Below are positions 21,101 through 33,450 of a stretch of DNA of 64,000 nucleotides, one piece after another. Position numbers and translations under genes: made by a program. Position 1 is the stretch's first letter; the number at the start of each line of letters is the position of its first letter. The DNA comes from Auriscalpium vulgare. Lineage: Eukaryota > Basidiomycota > Agaricomycetes > Russulales > Auriscalpiaceae. The stretch lies in NCBI GenBank assembly GCA_019915015.1, contig JAHBBC010000008.1, forward strand, positions 186,001 to 250,000, written 5' to 3'. The notes beneath the pieces were generated by a model. It worked only from the letters and a program-made list of their open reading frames with translations, did not search any database and had not been told where the DNA came from.

Positions 21101-22079
21101 GGCCAAGTAGCAGGGGCAGCTTCACGCAGTCCCATGTCCCCGGATTTCAAGCACTCTTCCCACCTCGCCAGTCCATCAAGCTCCAGCCAGCCATCGTCTG
21201 CTCAGATAGCTCTGCCAGAGAAGACACCTCCCATCCGCCCATTGATGCCGTCGCCAGCGCGTCATTGGCCTTCCGCGCCACTGTGCACGCGCAGTCGCAA
21301 TCACGCGCTCCCCAAGTGGCCGCTATCTCAAACACTAAGCAAAGATAACCACTCGCATCCGTGTCGACGAAGTGCTGGAGTAAGCGGTCGAAAGCCTTCG
21401 ATGAAGGTGTATGCGCGTGAGATTCAAGGGTACGTGTCATTCGCTGAGAGCTTGAGCGAGGGCTGACAGCATGCGCAGAGCAAGATATCACCGGCGTTCG
21501 CTGGTCCCTCAAGCTCGTCCTGCACCTGTTGCCCCCCGCTTCGAAGTTCGAGCAGCTAATACCCGCCCGCCGGCGCGACCCTCGCCGTCGACGCCGCGTT
21601 CACCGATCTCGGGTGGTACTGCCTCCCCGTCGTGCTGCTGGTCGCGCTCATCATGAACAATGTACGCAGGCGTTGTCCCGCGTGTTGGATTACTCCGATG
21701 GCACTGGGTCTGGGGACGGGTGCCGCGGACGCCGCCGGACGCATCGCTCGAGCGCGGGGACGTATCCATCGCAATGGTGTAGAGTCAAGTGTACAGGGAG
21801 ATCGTTGATGGTGGGCGCCGTGCTCCTCACAAGAAAACTTTATCGCTGACGGGCCCGTAGCGCGCGGAGTCTTGTAGAGTCTTGTCCCCGGCACTTCAGC
21901 TGGGCATTTGATGTTGGGCTACTCTGGAGGTCAGCGTCGAAGGAATTTCGGCCCTTTTCCATTCGACCTCGGCGGCGTGTTGGAACGGCAAACAGGTTGC
22001 AAGGAACCCAGAGTCGACGAAGCGGTCTGCGTCTATCACAATGCGAGTACAGTTCCGCCGACGTTCGCCTCTGGCTCAT
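18139..22079. other. Unresolved region, probably decayed genes
   Basis: Protein-like stretches occur but do not join into a gene. On the minus strand, 18219-18470 reads like a coding exon end (RTWLGLYDLEVWKR). On the minus strand, 19150-19520 splits a plausible sequence (INFNDGGRFVLAIGNSTG) over two frames. On the plus strand, 20560-20960 has stops inside an otherwise acidic, Ser-rich reading. On the plus strand, 21570-21770 has a hydrophobic segment (WYCLPVVLLVALIMNN). I recognise no family in any of these. Confidence 0.3.
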
Positions 22080-22487
22080 GTGAGGTAGAAAGACTTGCAT
22101 CACGCGAAAATAGCACGGCCATCGTATTCGATTTTTCCTCCGCACCGGCCCCGATACCGCCATCTGGTGACCATCAAAGAGAGCGTCGGCGGACCTGGCC
22201 GTGCGTGCGCTCTGCTTTCTTTTACCAGCGTGACTGAGCTGATGGTCTTCATCTTGGCAGCTCGCGTTAGACCTACGGGCCGAACTCGCCGCACTTTACC
22301 TCTCTTGTCGGAGAAATTAGCCAGCCAGAGCCATTGGTCAAGCAAAAATCGATTGATTGCTGCCGATGCCTTCAATAGGATAAAACAAGAACAGATGGAC
22401 AGGAAATCGCCTTTAAACCATACACAACGTCCCATAATGGTGCGCGCCCTATTCTTCGTTCCTCCCCTCATGCTGTGATACCATATC

Positions 22488-24364
22488 TCATTCAAGGCCG
22501 ACCTTGCAGCTGTCCCTCAAATGCCTTGCGACGGCGTCAGACCGTGACAGCCGCTTGTTGCACCGAGGGCACGCAGAGCTCACTCGAGCGGTGTACTGGC
22601 ATGAGGTGCGTTTGTGCCTGTCGCGGATGCACTTGGAGCTGAAGGTCTCCGGGCATCCGCTAGCTTTGGACAAGCAAGAGAATCGCACCGGAGCTTGAGC
22701 GTTCACCGGGCTCGCCATGACGGTCGCGCTGCTGGTGAGTTCTTGCTCCTTGCTCTTCGCGACTTCCTCCCCCTCTCTCCTTTCCCTCCACTCTCCCCTC
22801 CACTCTCCGCCATAGTCAGGGGTCGGGATACGACCGCCCTCCCACGACGGCTCGCTCCAAGTCGTATATTCCCTTATCGGCTGCGAGGCACTAGGCCCTG
22901 CGGACGACAAGGCCAAACTTCCTTGGTCGAGATTAACCGGGGCATCTGCATGCCCGCGGTTCCTTGTCTTGGATTTGGTTTTGAAATCTGTCAGGGCCTC
23001 GCCTTCGTACGTTTGGGTCCCCGTATAATGAGGTCCCGCACGAGGCTGATCCCTGGTCTCGTCGCTCCTATGCCTCGTCGCCTGTGCTGACGTCGCGGCC
23101 GCATGATGTTCTTCCAGTCCGTCAACCGGCCACGTCCAAGCGGCTACAGCAGCAGGGTGCGGCGCAGCCGTCGTCCAAATCTCAGGCATCGCCGCTGCCT
23201 CGTCGACGTACGGCCTGGTCTCCGCGACCACGTGGTGATTGTGCGGGATGGATGGGACTTCCAGACCAAGATACTGATATTCCATGCCTTGCAAAGCTGG
23301 CATCAGGATAGGCTCCTCGTAGTGCGCGAACGCTGACGGAGGCGTTGATGCAACGTGGACGGCGGGGTACGCCATGCCACTTGGCATCTCCATGCACGGC
23401 GTCGCCGGGGATGGCGAAGGCGTCGAGGAGATGTAGCCTGAGGACGAGGCGGGGCCTGTCGGGGGCAGCATCGGTGTTGACATCGACGACACCATCCGCA
23501 GCTGGATGTCGTTCAGCTGCAGGCTCCCCACCTCTTGAAAGCCATTGCCTGTCGTAAGGTCTGTCGCGGTGCATTGGGACCTGGAGGGTGCGCCGACACT
23601 TTCGACTGTGGTGGTGCTGGGACGACCGATTGAGTAGGGCTGTGATACGAGGTGAGCAGTGTGCTTGCGACGCGATGATACGAGACTGACCTGCACTCTA
23701 CGACTAGACCGCTGGGTTGCGGCCCCGACTAGCTGGGACCGACGTACTTGCGGTGCGAGATAGTTCGAGGCGTCCAAAAAGCGTGCGTCGACGCCGGCGG
23801 AGTGCGGTGCAACGACATTGCTCATCGTTACCGGTTGATTGAGACCTACGATACCCATGCCACGTCCCACGCGGTTGTGCTGCACGCTACGCGTGCGGCC
23901 GCCGGTCATGGGCACCCGAACCCCGCTGTGGCCGGTAAGTGGCAGGAGGTTGTGCAAGTTCTGCTCGTCGTGGATGTCCTCCTGTGTGACCTGGATGCAC
24001 GGTGAGTGAAGCTGTCGAACTTGAGGAAATCTGCACTGACTGAGGAATCTGCAAACATAGTGGCAAAACCGCCAGCCTGAGAGGACCGATCGCCAACGAC
24101 AGCGGCAGGGTATAGGGTGTGCTCCGGATTTTGTGTCCTGGCACGCCGGAGAAGCTGCGATGGCGGCATTGTCATGAGGCCTTCGTTTTTGGTGGATGCT
24201 TTCCCGATGTTCTGGACGTTGTGGACGCCAATGCCATCGAATGTCGGATGCCACAGACGATGAGGATGGAGCGGCGCGTAAAATTGGGGCATGAGCTGCA
24301 GCTTGGGCATCCAGAAGGCCGAGTCTGTGTTCTCGTCCTGTTGGCGCGAGCGTGGATGGTCCAT
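22488..24364 (-). CDS. Zinc-finger regulator A1 (two C-terminal C2H2/C2HC-type fingers)
   Basis: Three exons (24041-24364, 23691-23981, 22488-23639) give 588 residues. The donors are GTCAGT in both introns (59 and 51 nt); both introns are phase 0. Most of the protein is low-complexity Ser/Pro/Thr/Gln-rich, as in fungal transcription factors. Near the C-terminus a basic Arg/Glu-rich stretch precedes a finger-like CLSKASGC...FSSKC...RH and a second, CPRCNKRLSRSDAVARHLRD, ending in Cys in place of the last His. Exon 3 starts in the same place as exon 4 of the B genes and shares the phrases PYS/PYP, LQLNDIQLRM and SSAGPSA, so A and B are paralogues. A partial copy is split between 51618-52294 and 56880-57692. 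It probably acts in the nucleus as a DNA-binding regulator; targets are unknown. Confidence 0.7.
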
Positions 24365-25166
24365 CGTGCGTTGAGATTGAGGTGAGGAACAAGCAGGTTT
24401 GAAATGACGCGGTCACTGGACTTGCGGCCGGCGCGGTGTGACTTCGGCTAGCGCCGAGCGAGCACAAAGACTTTGTCAATTGCTGCGCGAATCTTCCACA
24501 CACTAACATCATTGCAGTGAGATAATTACAGTGAGCAAGAAGGTTATGATGTCGAGGACTGTTTGTTTTCGATCCGTGCTCAATCCGTGCTCGCACCACC
24601 TGTCATGCCTCTCATGATTATCCTGCCAGTGAGCATTCAAAGCCCGCAAGTTTTACTTTCCCGGTGTATTCTGAGCAATAATGGACAGCCAATATCGTCT
24701 CTCAACTACAGATTGAGATATAATCCCTTCTCCACCGTCGGCGGCTGCAGACGGCCCGGGACCAGCCGGGCGGCTGGCTCACGTGCACGTGAAATTTCGA
24801 ATTTCGACTTCGTTCGACGAACCATTTTACATGTCTCCTACCTTGTCGAGTCTCTACATCCTGTTTTTAAGTCCAGGATCTAACCCGCACCCGAGTACTG
24901 AAAGCACACGGTGAGGCAAGGCGGCGATGTTGATCCATCCGGTGGTCGTGGGCCGCATACGTGTCGGGTGTTGGTCGGGTGTGGTAGAGTTTACTTACGT
25001 CGTTCTGGGGATCAGGTCAGTCGTCGCGCTTGAGCAAAGAGGCACTCTCGTGGGCTTACCGGATGTTTATATTGAGTCTATTGTCTCCGCTGACTTGATG
25101 GCGAGCTATTGACCTTCCTATCGATCGTAAGTTATGTAGCGACTGCCATCTCGTCCGAGTCTCCGC

Positions 25167-25601
25167 GTGTCCGGCTCTGGTACCGATGTGTCATTGCTTA
25201 TGCATTGGCTCGATCACTCACCGAAAGGTGCTCCCATGGGATATAAAAGATCAGTATTGTTTGCTTTGACGGCTCGGAAACCTTTTTGTGTTGCATGCTT
25301 CGGGCCGTGGCTCTGTCCGCTCGTTGCTTCCGGCGAGCCTCGGAGGAATGAAATGCTGACCGTGCCGGTCAATAAAATTGGCAACGTCTGTCAAATGATA
25401 CATGCATCAATCGCGCATGCTAGAGTTCATAGAAATCGAAACGAGGCCGTCATGATCAGTGCCCTGGCAATCGCCCAATTGTTCAACGGCACTTTTCTAC
25501 CGCGCCGGCGTCTCCCGGAGCCTTCGTCGTCAAGCCGGCGAAAATGCATTGTCTTGCAACGTCTTCCGTGCGTCTCCTATTCTTTCTGTTTCTACAGGTA
25601 G
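25167..25601 (+). CDS. Small open frame conserved in all three zinc-finger modules (copy 1)
   Basis: It encodes about 144 residues and converges with gene B1. The part from MLTVPVN to CIVLQRLPC matches frames at 46556-47023 and 62250-62657 (shared RNEAV, IAQLFN, SSSS, CIVLQ). DNA gaps between this copy and the others add up to multiples of three, so the frame is kept. The start is uncertain, because upstream residues differ between copies. No domain, signal peptide or membrane segment is recognised. It could equally be the conserved 3' region of gene B. Confidence 0.35.
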   Translation: MSGSGTDVSLLMHWLDHSPKGAPMGYKRSVLFALTARKPFCVACFGPWLCPLVASGEPRRNEMLTVPVNKIGNVCQMIHASIAHARVHRNRNEAVMISALAIAQLFNGTFLPRRRLPEPSSSSRRKCIVLQRLPCVSYSFCFYR

Positions 25602-25910
25602 TGCCAGGCGGTGCATTAATCAAATGAAACTGTGAAGCGCTGGCGAGCAGACAATGCAATCACTCGTACACGCTCATCTCACCTCGCCTTCCCGGAGAAA
25701 CCTGCCAGCCAGAGCTATTGTTGACGAAATACATAAAAAGGGCATTGCAGGTACTAGGTAGATGGATAATTCCTCGTTCAATGGTCCTTCTTATCGTCTG
25801 TTTCTCCCGCGCCAAGCGCTCCTCTGCAGAAGGGAAACAAATAACAAACTGGATTCATAAAGTCCTCGTTCGATGGTGCGCCTCATCTGCGTCTTTCCCC
25901 GCGTTCGCGC

Positions 25911-27959
25911 TCAGAGATCATCCCGGCGCCCGGAGCTCGGACTATCATGCTTCTTATCCGCATGCCGGTCGCGAGCATCCTTTCGTGAAAAGGTCTTGCC
26001 GCAGTGACACGTCGTGTCCATCTTCCATTTCTCCCGTCTCTTGATGTCCATCGTGTTGGGCATCGTGGTGGGCCTATGGTGGCACGTCAGAGCTTTGATA
26101 TGCCTGGAGGCATCACCCTTAGTGCCGAAGGTGGTCAGGCATCCATTCGATGCGTTGACGCAGGGATACCTTTTGCCGGCCTTTACTTTGCGAGCTTTCG
26201 TCCCTCCCGCACCTCCCCTCCCCACTCCCCTCCCCTCTGCTTCATAGCCTAGTTGTTTTTGCCCCCCCTTCAAAGACGACTCTGTCCGTAACCCGGATTC
26301 TCCTCTTGACGGCAAGGCACTTGGCCCTGCGAGGGAAGGGGTTAGACATCTGGGACCGATGTTGACCGCAGCGTTTTCACGCCTGCGGTCGCTCGTCTTT
26401 GATCCTGATTTTTTCTCTTTCAGGGCCTTGCCTTCGCACGGTTGTGACCTCTTCCGAGGATGCGCGCCGGGCTCGACCCTGAACTCCTCCACCCTCTCCT
26501 TCTGCATCTTCTGCTTGTTGGCCCATTGCCATAATGCTGATGCCAGCGGCTCTTCGTCTTCCAGCTCATCAATCCTACCCCTTCGCGGTACCTCAGCTGC
26601 AGGCATTCGCACAACTGGGGAAGTATCCGGTGATGTTGGCGTCACCGGTGCGCTGTAAGTGTTGACCATGGCCGCCACGGTACCGTGTGGCACGTACGAG
26701 ATGGATGGCTCGTCCATGGCGTAGGGGGCAGGCATGAACCCCTGGTGTTGCTGTGCCGTCAGACTGGGCATCTGAGTCGGCCAGTCGATGTACTCGGGGA
26801 CGGGCGCCGTCGGCGACACGACAGAGACGGGTCCGTAGTGCACGCTGGGTGACGGCGTTGTCGGGGACACCGACGACCCCGACGACTGGTAACCCGAGGA
26901 CAGGGACCGTCGTGCGATGTTGCTGTTGATGGGTACTGACTGGCGGAAAGAGGTTTTCATCTGCAATTGAACATCATTGAATCGCAGGCTACTACTCGCG
27001 TCGAAGCCGTGGTCTTGACCTGTTGCGAAGCGCTGGGCCATCGCGGCCGTCGGGGCCCTGGCGATGGGATGTCCCCGAGTTGTCGCAACACGAGACTCTG
27101 CCCCGGGGTATGGCTGTAGGACCATAGTAAGTGGTATATATGGACGGCGATGAGATTTTAGTACTGACCTCTGCCCTCCTCTCAGCTCTCATAGCGCCGG
27201 AAGCACGTCGCTGAGCGATCGTCGGGGAAATGTTCTCCGGAGGTGGGGCGTAGGTGAGCCTTGGGTCGATGGCGAGCTGCTGCGCATGGCCGTTCTGCAG
27301 TGCGGCATCGTGGCAGTGGTTCTGTCGATGGACATCTTGTGAGCGGCACCGCGACTTATATTACAGTGAGATAGATACTCACCTGGTACGAGGGCAGCTG
27401 TGGGGCGTCTGGCCAGATCGGTGCGACGCCCGCGAGAGTGCCAGCGTTCAGCGAATAACTCGCTTGCCCGTGTAATGTGGTGGGTGCGGAGATGCCGTTG
27501 GCCGTGAGGAATGTACTGAAGCCTTCCGTTGGTTGATTTTGTGTGTAGTCGAACGGCTGCTGATGAATAGCAGCGTTATAGGGCTGCACAGTCTCGGGAA
27601 CGAAGACAGCATTCGAGCCCAGACCTTGGGCAACGTGAACCTCGGGAATGACCTGCGTTAGGTTTCGTGAGCATGCTCCCGCATTTTGGAAATGTTGTAC
27701 TCACCGTCAAACCAGAGTTGCAGCCAGCTTGGCCGCCGACGGCGAGGGTGTGGCGAGGTGCTTGTGGGTCCACTTGAGCCTGTGCCATTTCCTCTGGATA
27801 GGTGACAGGGTACTCCGGGAAGGGAGTGCCGCCAGTGACAGGGAATATGTCAGCTGGCCACTCATGTTGCGGCGACCATGGTGCTCCAATCGAGTGGTAT
27901 ATTGACGGAGAAAAGGTCTCTTTATCCTCCGACAGCGCTGAATTGCCGGGGTTCAGCAT
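25911..27959 (-). CDS. Zinc-finger regulator B1
   Basis: Four exons (27705-27959, 27383-27652, 27169-27321, 25911-27113) give 626 residues; all junctions are phase 0 with GTGAGT or GTCAGT donors. The start MLNPGN is shared by all three copies and lies about 85 bp from a conserved TATA-like box. The body is Ser/Pro/Thr/Gln-rich and probably disordered. The C-terminus has a finger-like CVNASNGCLTTF...H...TCHH and a second, CHCGKTFSRKDARDRHADKK, with only one residue between its two cysteines, unlike B2. An RGGAGG-type basic stretch lies just before the fingers. It is upstream of A1 on the same strand, about 1.5 kb away. Likely a nuclear DNA-binding regulator; no target is implied by the context. 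Confidence 0.7.
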
Positions 27960-28040
27960 TGATGGTCAAGGCGAGTGTTGTCTGCAGATGAACAACGGGG
28001 GATGGATTCAGAAGAATGCAGTCACTGGCCCGCGCACGCC

Positions 28041-28048
28041 CTTTTAAT
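28041..28048 (-). promoter_or_regulatory. TATA-like box of B1, conserved in copies
   Basis: The minus strand reads ATTAAAAG about 85 bp upstream of the B1 start. The same element in the same context (CCATTAAAAGGGCGTGC) precedes B2 and B3. Confidence 0.45.
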
Positions 28049-28049
28049 G

Positions 28050-29870
28050 GCTCTGGCGAGGTGTAGTTTGACTCCCGTGCGCTCGGCTAGCGGCCTGCAT
28101 CGGGATCTCGATACTCATCCGCGTCTGCGCCAAGGAAGGTTCATCACAGCTTTGCTTGTAGTCAGGGACAGCGCATGGGCTTCTGCAGGACCAAATGCTC
28201 GGGGCTGCTTCCATAATTCTAGAAAGTGCGGTGCAACTCTGATGCGAGCCGCGTGCTGTTGGCATTGGCAGAGAATATAAGGGCGGATGACGTAGGAATA
28301 TAACAGAAGTCTTGTACCTTCGCCAACTGCTCCTACCACCCCCCATCCCGGTAGGATCCCGCATGTCTGTGATCCCAAATATCCTCGCGCGGGAGTCGTG
28401 TGCGGCTTGCGAGAGGCAGGGGCATGTAGGATCCTCCGTCTGTCATTACCATTTCATTAAAGCCGTTGTTTCTTCCGGAGACCTGCGCTTGTTTGTGGGT
28501 CGTGCCGAGATACATTTGCCAGGCGCTGGGGGCAGTGTCGCCTACACAGTAGAACTAGTTTTGACCGCCGCCCGGGAAGATGCCAACACATGGGATATCG
28601 CGCATTCACAGTTCGCCGAAGCGATGAGAGTTATTCTTCCATTAGGCAGGGACACCCGTTTATAGGTAGCACTGTTCAGCAAAACCTGTGATATTGATGT
28701 TGCTGCAGCGGAAAACGCGTGGAAGAAAGCTACACATTCGGGCCGTAATTGCACCAGGTACACAGCCCCGTGGACCGGGCGAGACGGCAATCATGATGTA
28801 TTCTTGACAGCATGTATTTGAGCTCTGTAAACGATTTACAGGAGCTGTAACTCACCAGATGTACAGACCGAGATACACGAGCTTCCAGCAAGCCGACACG
28901 TGGGTCGTTGAACGCGTCATGCCTGGCCGATCCATCCGTCCCTCGGGGCCAGTCCTCGAGGCCGTTTGAATTGTGCCTCGACGTCAAGGAAGCTCAGGAG
29001 TTAATCCGGGCAGCCTCCTGTCTGGCAACAAAGCTACATAGCTGCTGCTAGCTGCGCGGGGATCGCGTACTTACCCGCAGCCTTGACCAGTGATGCAAGA
29101 GACAGCCCCTAGAATGCATACCGCTTCTAGCGATGAGTCCACCGGATGCTGCCAGTGTTTCTGGGGTGCACATTTGCGGCCGATGGAGAATGGTGTCGAG
29201 GCTGGACGTCGTTGCTGGCACTGGTGGCAGATATACTGCAGATATTCGCTGATATTCGACGGCCCGGAACTTGGAAGTTCACACGGCCATTCTTCTCGGC
29301 GCTTACTCTCTTCTCTTTCACTCCATGATGGACTCTCTTGTACATAGCTTCTACTGGCAGTCCTTGGACTTCGCACAGAGATCTTGAAGCCGACTATTCT
29401 CTGATACACAGGCCAGTCTTTGATATCACGCACAGATTCCCTTCTTCGCTCACAATGTCCTGGTGACAAGGATTTTCGTGGCGCGCGCCAGCTTTTCCGG
29501 TAAATGAGAGTTTGTTGAGGTCCTGAGGAGCTGGGGGTTAGTCTGGTTGGGGCCTGTCGAATGGACGTGTCGTCGCCAGTACGGACTCGGAATTCGACGC
29601 AGGAGTTTGGTCAGGTGCGTTGCCTAGGAAATGAGACACCATGGCCATTCTGACTGGATCGCTGTAGCGGGCTCATCAAGATGTATTCGATGCCGACGAG
29701 CTCATGCATCCACTCTGCCAGCCTTTGCACCTTCGTCGACTTCTCTCGTTTTCCATCAGGACATCGGTTGATCAAGAGGAGGCGCAAAACGAGCCAGTGC
29801 GTACTGTTTGCGATGCATTCAAGACAGTGGCTTTCGTTCTTTCCATGGGTCTTCAAGACGTTCTCCACGG
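28050..29870 (-). other. Conserved upstream part of module copy 1
   Basis: About 1.8 kb upstream of B1 is shared with the other two modules. Pieces look like exons: a GTGAGTTAC donor after a KLVYLG/ARVSRS-type reading near 28850, and a KVQRLAEWMHELV reading at 29611-29868. I could not join these into one frame here or in the other copies. It may be a decayed gene on the same strand, or a long regulatory or non-coding leader. Confidence 0.35.
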
Positions 29871-30549
29871 GTCTTCAAGACGCTTAAATTCGCCCGGTCT
29901 AGACCCCGTAGTGATGCAATCATGCGTAGGCGCTTACTTACTGCCAACTGTTTGCACATCCCAGACACAAATGACGAGTCCTGAGACATATTAGCGAGCT
30001 CACCGGCGAAATCATCCACTTGAGCAGCGTCCACCATCGAGTCCGATTCATCTCAATGTCTTTGCTTGTCCTTTGGATGTATCTGGCAGCTACCCACGCG
30101 TTTTCCCCACGGCCATTGGAGTCGTCTCTCGCCACTCGCAGTCATCATGCAATACCACTTATAACGGCCCTGTCATCGTCGACAACACCACGATGTCTGC
30201 GAATCCCGTGCCATTCTCGTCCTCCAGGGTGCCTTGTGCTGTGCTTTCCAGTGGGTTCCTGTCAACTATAAGGGCATCCTCGCTTATCGCTATCTGTCTG
30301 CGCCTTGGTCTCACGTCTCCCATATGCCCCATCGCAGCGTGGTGAAAGGCTTGTCGGCTTGTCGTGTGCTTCGGCCGCGCTTTATGCACGGCATCTCCAT
30401 GGGAAGGCTGACTCGTAGCGGCGTCCGACTAATTTCAGCGGCGTCCTGACGGAATCTTCACAGGTGGGCCGCTTATCTCCTGCCGCCTCCCAGACTGCGC
30501 AGCGTCTCATCCGAACTTCCTTCCAGCTTGCTCCTTTGTACGCGACACC
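29871..30549. other. Intergenic between module copy 1 and the first aminotransferase
   Basis: It contains the presumed promoter of the aminotransferase. Open frames on both strands around 30160-30390 look weakly protein-like but carry no recognisable motif. Confidence 0.25.
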
Positions 30550-32686
30550 ATGGCAAGCGAGAAACGATCCAAGGCGATCGACCTTTCACACCACCTCTCC
30601 GACTATGTGAACGATTTTTCAGTGTCTCCGCTCAAGGGCTTGCAGAAGAAGTACGGGGGGAGGAAGGATATGCTGTCGCTAGCGGGTGGTACGTTGTTGA
30701 CTCATCTTCCCACCGGCGTGCACTGACGCTCCCCTCCATCCCTCGCAATTGACAGGTCTTCCGAGTCCGACATACTTCCCCTTCGATGCCATTTACGCAG
30801 ACATATCCGACGCAGACCGCTTTCCGATCGACCCGCCGCCCCCCACTGCGTCCGCACTTTCATGGCTCTGGCGCCTCTTCGGTTCCGACAAGGTGCACTC
30901 GACGCGCGTCGCGGTGCCGAAGGCTCCCGTGCCCGGCGATGGTGGTCTGAACCTCGCCACTGCGATGCAGTACGGACCGGCAATGGGCATTCTAAAGTTG
31001 CAGAAGTTCATCCGAATGTTCTCCGAGCGCGTGTACGAGCCCGCGTATAGTGATTTTGTGACTCTCATCCACGCAGGGAGCACGGATGGGTGCGTTGTTT
31101 GTTATATATATCTGCTGTTGGGGTGCTGAAGATGCTGCGTAGGTGGAGCCGCGTCGCGAAGATGCTCTGCAATCCCGGCGACACAATCATCACGGAGAAA
31201 TGGACGTACCCGTCCGCCATGGCCACTGCGGGTCCGATTGGTGTGCGCGTGCTACCTGTTGACATGGATGGCGAGGGTATGCGCCCGGAAAGTCTTCGGA
31301 AGCTGCTGTCGGAATGGGATCCCGCTCGTGGCAAACGGTGCGTGCCTTCCCTGCTGCTAACGATCAGCGCTAATCGGAGATGCAGGCCGCATGTTATGTA
31401 CACTGTTCCGGTAGGACAGAACCCAAGCGGTGCCGTATGTCATTGTGCGCTCTCTTGGATAGATTATTCAATTCAATTCTAGACCACGAGTTGGGCGCGG
31501 AAAACCGCAATCTACGAGATCTGTGTCGAGTTCGGTGAGCAAGCTCGGTACTAAGCAGTGTAATATCATCTCTAACTACACATTAGACGTGGTCATTGCG
31601 GAAGACGACCCCTACTATTTCATGCAGGCTGGCCAGTACCTTCCGAAATCTGCGCGTGTCGCCGATGGCGCTACTTCATTCGGCGAAGATGTCGCAAACT
31701 GGCTTCATAGCCTGGTACCTTGCTTTCTGAAGTAAGGCACTTGTGTCTTAAACGGAGTTGTACTTATCGCTTGTCAGACTTGACCGCCAAGGACGCGTCA
31801 TTCGCATGGACACTTTCTCCAAGGTCTTCGTCGTCAGCGGCTATATCTAACCGTCGAGCTGAAGGTGATAAATTCCAGGTGATGGCACCTGGTATGCGCC
31901 TAGGCTGGTTTACTTGCAACCCCCGATTCGCTGAGCGCCTTGAGCGCCTCGGCGAGACGTCCACCCAGTCGCCTTGCGGCTTCAGCCAGGTACGCCAGCA
32001 GCCACAGTCACTATCTTGGACTTTGCCTGACACGGTCCGGATTTCAGGCGATCCTTATGAAGATCATCGACACCTGGTCTTTCGACGGGTACGTCCGCTG
32101 GCTTCGAGGGATCGCGACGCAGTACAGGCTCCGGCGCGATTTCTTCTGCGACCTCCTTGGCGACGCGTTCGACCTGCGCGTATCCACGCCTACGCATGGG
32201 ACCTGGGCCGGATGTCTCGTCCACACCGCCTACGCCAAACGCCCCGCTCCCGCCCGCCTGCGCTTCTCGGAGAAGTTTGCCGACATGCGCAAGCCGCTGT
32301 TGAGCTTCGTCCCGCCGTCGTCGGGCATGTTCCTTTGGGTGCGCCTGCACTTCGCGGGGCACCCTGCGGCGCTGCAGAACGGCGGCGACGAGCCCGTGGA
32401 GTCGCTCGAGGAGCGCTTCTGGACGCTCCTAGCGGACAGTGGCGTGCTCACGTCGCCGGGGTGGTTCTTTGCGGCAGACGATAGCGAGCCGACGCCGGCA
32501 GACGAGGATGAGGACGAGGGCGACGGGCATCTGCGCCTGAGCTTCAGCTTTGCGAATGTAAGCATTTTCCTGTGCAATGTTAGAAAGGTTGCTGATGCTT
32601 TCATCTTCGGCGTGTAGGAAGACGAGCAGAAAAGGGCCGTAAAGATTATGGCGGCCAAGCTGCAGGAGTTCTTCTTGGAGACGTGA
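30550..32686 (+). CDS. PLP-dependent aminotransferase 1 (Aro8/kynurenine-aminoadipate type)
   Basis: Ten exons: 30550-30688, 30756-31089, 31143-31337, 31386-31434, 31483-31534, 31587-31731, 31778-31823, 31879-31989, 32048-32557 and 32618-32686; 549 residues. It is a fold-type I aminotransferase that would move an amino group between an aromatic or 2-aminoadipate-type amino acid and a 2-oxo acid. Visible marks are LAGGLPSP, VGQNPSG, AEDDPYY (PLP ring Asp), DTFSK (Schiff-base Lys about 320) and a C-terminal RLSFSFAN (carboxylate Arg). Exon pattern and sequence match the gene at 35711-37823, so this is a tandem duplicate. Oddities: the intron right after DTFSK has a weak donor (GTCTTC), and the next residue is Val where the paralogue has Thr. 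It is likely cytosolic and appears functional. The exact substrate cannot be read from sequence. Confidence 0.85.
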
Positions 32687-33377
32687 CACGTACAACTGTA
32701 ATACTAAACCTGCGGTACACTCTACCGCAATATGCATACAATACAAATGTCGACAGCGTGGCAACTCGACGGGCTGTATGTCGGTGCGACCAAATAAGAA
32801 CTCTAAAGATTTAGCAGTAGCACACGGATCTTCAACGCTAGCGAGATTGATTTGCATTTGGCGAGGAGACATTCGCCGTCGGCGAGGAGGCAAAGGCACG
32901 ATGTGACACACAGTAACTTGCGACGCCCGGGCCGCCGACGCGGTAACGCGGTATCGCGTGACTGTCACGTGCTCGACGCTCGAGTCTCAACGTCACAAAC
33001 GTCGAGACTCAAGTTATCCTCCCCAGCTTCCCCTCAGTCGCTTGCGATCTTGCCAGTATTTCTGAAAATGGTTTTGAAGACGAGAAACACAGCTCTTCGT
33101 CGAGATGAAGCCTCCAGGAGTCAACGGCGCCAATCCAAAATCCGGCGGCCAAAACTTGACGGCGCATACATGCGGAGCGGACCACTGGCAGTTGGACATA
33201 CGAACTACCTAGTCGCCCACCCCGAGTCTCGCGCCGATGCAGAGCTTCATCGTCGTTGAACCGATGTCAGCCGATCAACGGCGAAGACGGAGAGCCTCCA
33301 TTTGACGCCTTCTTGCGATGATCTTCGCTGGCAGGCGCAGCTGGTGACCTGGGGATGATCACAGGAGGGGGCAGTTG
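32687..33377. other. Intergenic, no gene recognised
   Basis: Short biased open frames only. The final 75 bp is the promoter of the following TPR gene. Confidence 0.25.
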
Positions 33378-33386
33378 CTTATAAGA
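33378..33386 (+). promoter_or_regulatory. TATA-like box of the TPR gene
   Basis: CTTATAAGA lies about 70 bp upstream of the start codon at 33451, in a C-rich leader. This is a good core-promoter spacing. Confidence 0.4.
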
Positions 33387-33450
33387 GCCTGTGGCCTTGG
33401 CACGACGCCTCCCAACATCCACCCGCCAGCAGCCCTCCACATCTACAGCC

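Larger units (their letters stand above)
24904..29870 (-). repeat. Zinc-finger module, copy 1 (inverted, oldest)
   Basis: Reverse-complemented, this matches 42412-47385 and 57979-63022 in order. It starts with an upstream segment reading KVQRLAE-HELV, then a long conserved leader, gene B, a small convergent open frame and a tail containing GTAAACTCTACC. Divergence from the other two copies is clearly larger than between them. Its outer edges were set by eye where similarity fades. Confidence 0.6.

Noticed and set aside
22488..24599. A single 703-residue frame covering the A1 gene
   Set aside because: It reads through two introns with clear GTCAGT donors and AG acceptors. The A2 copy supports the spliced model starting at 24364.
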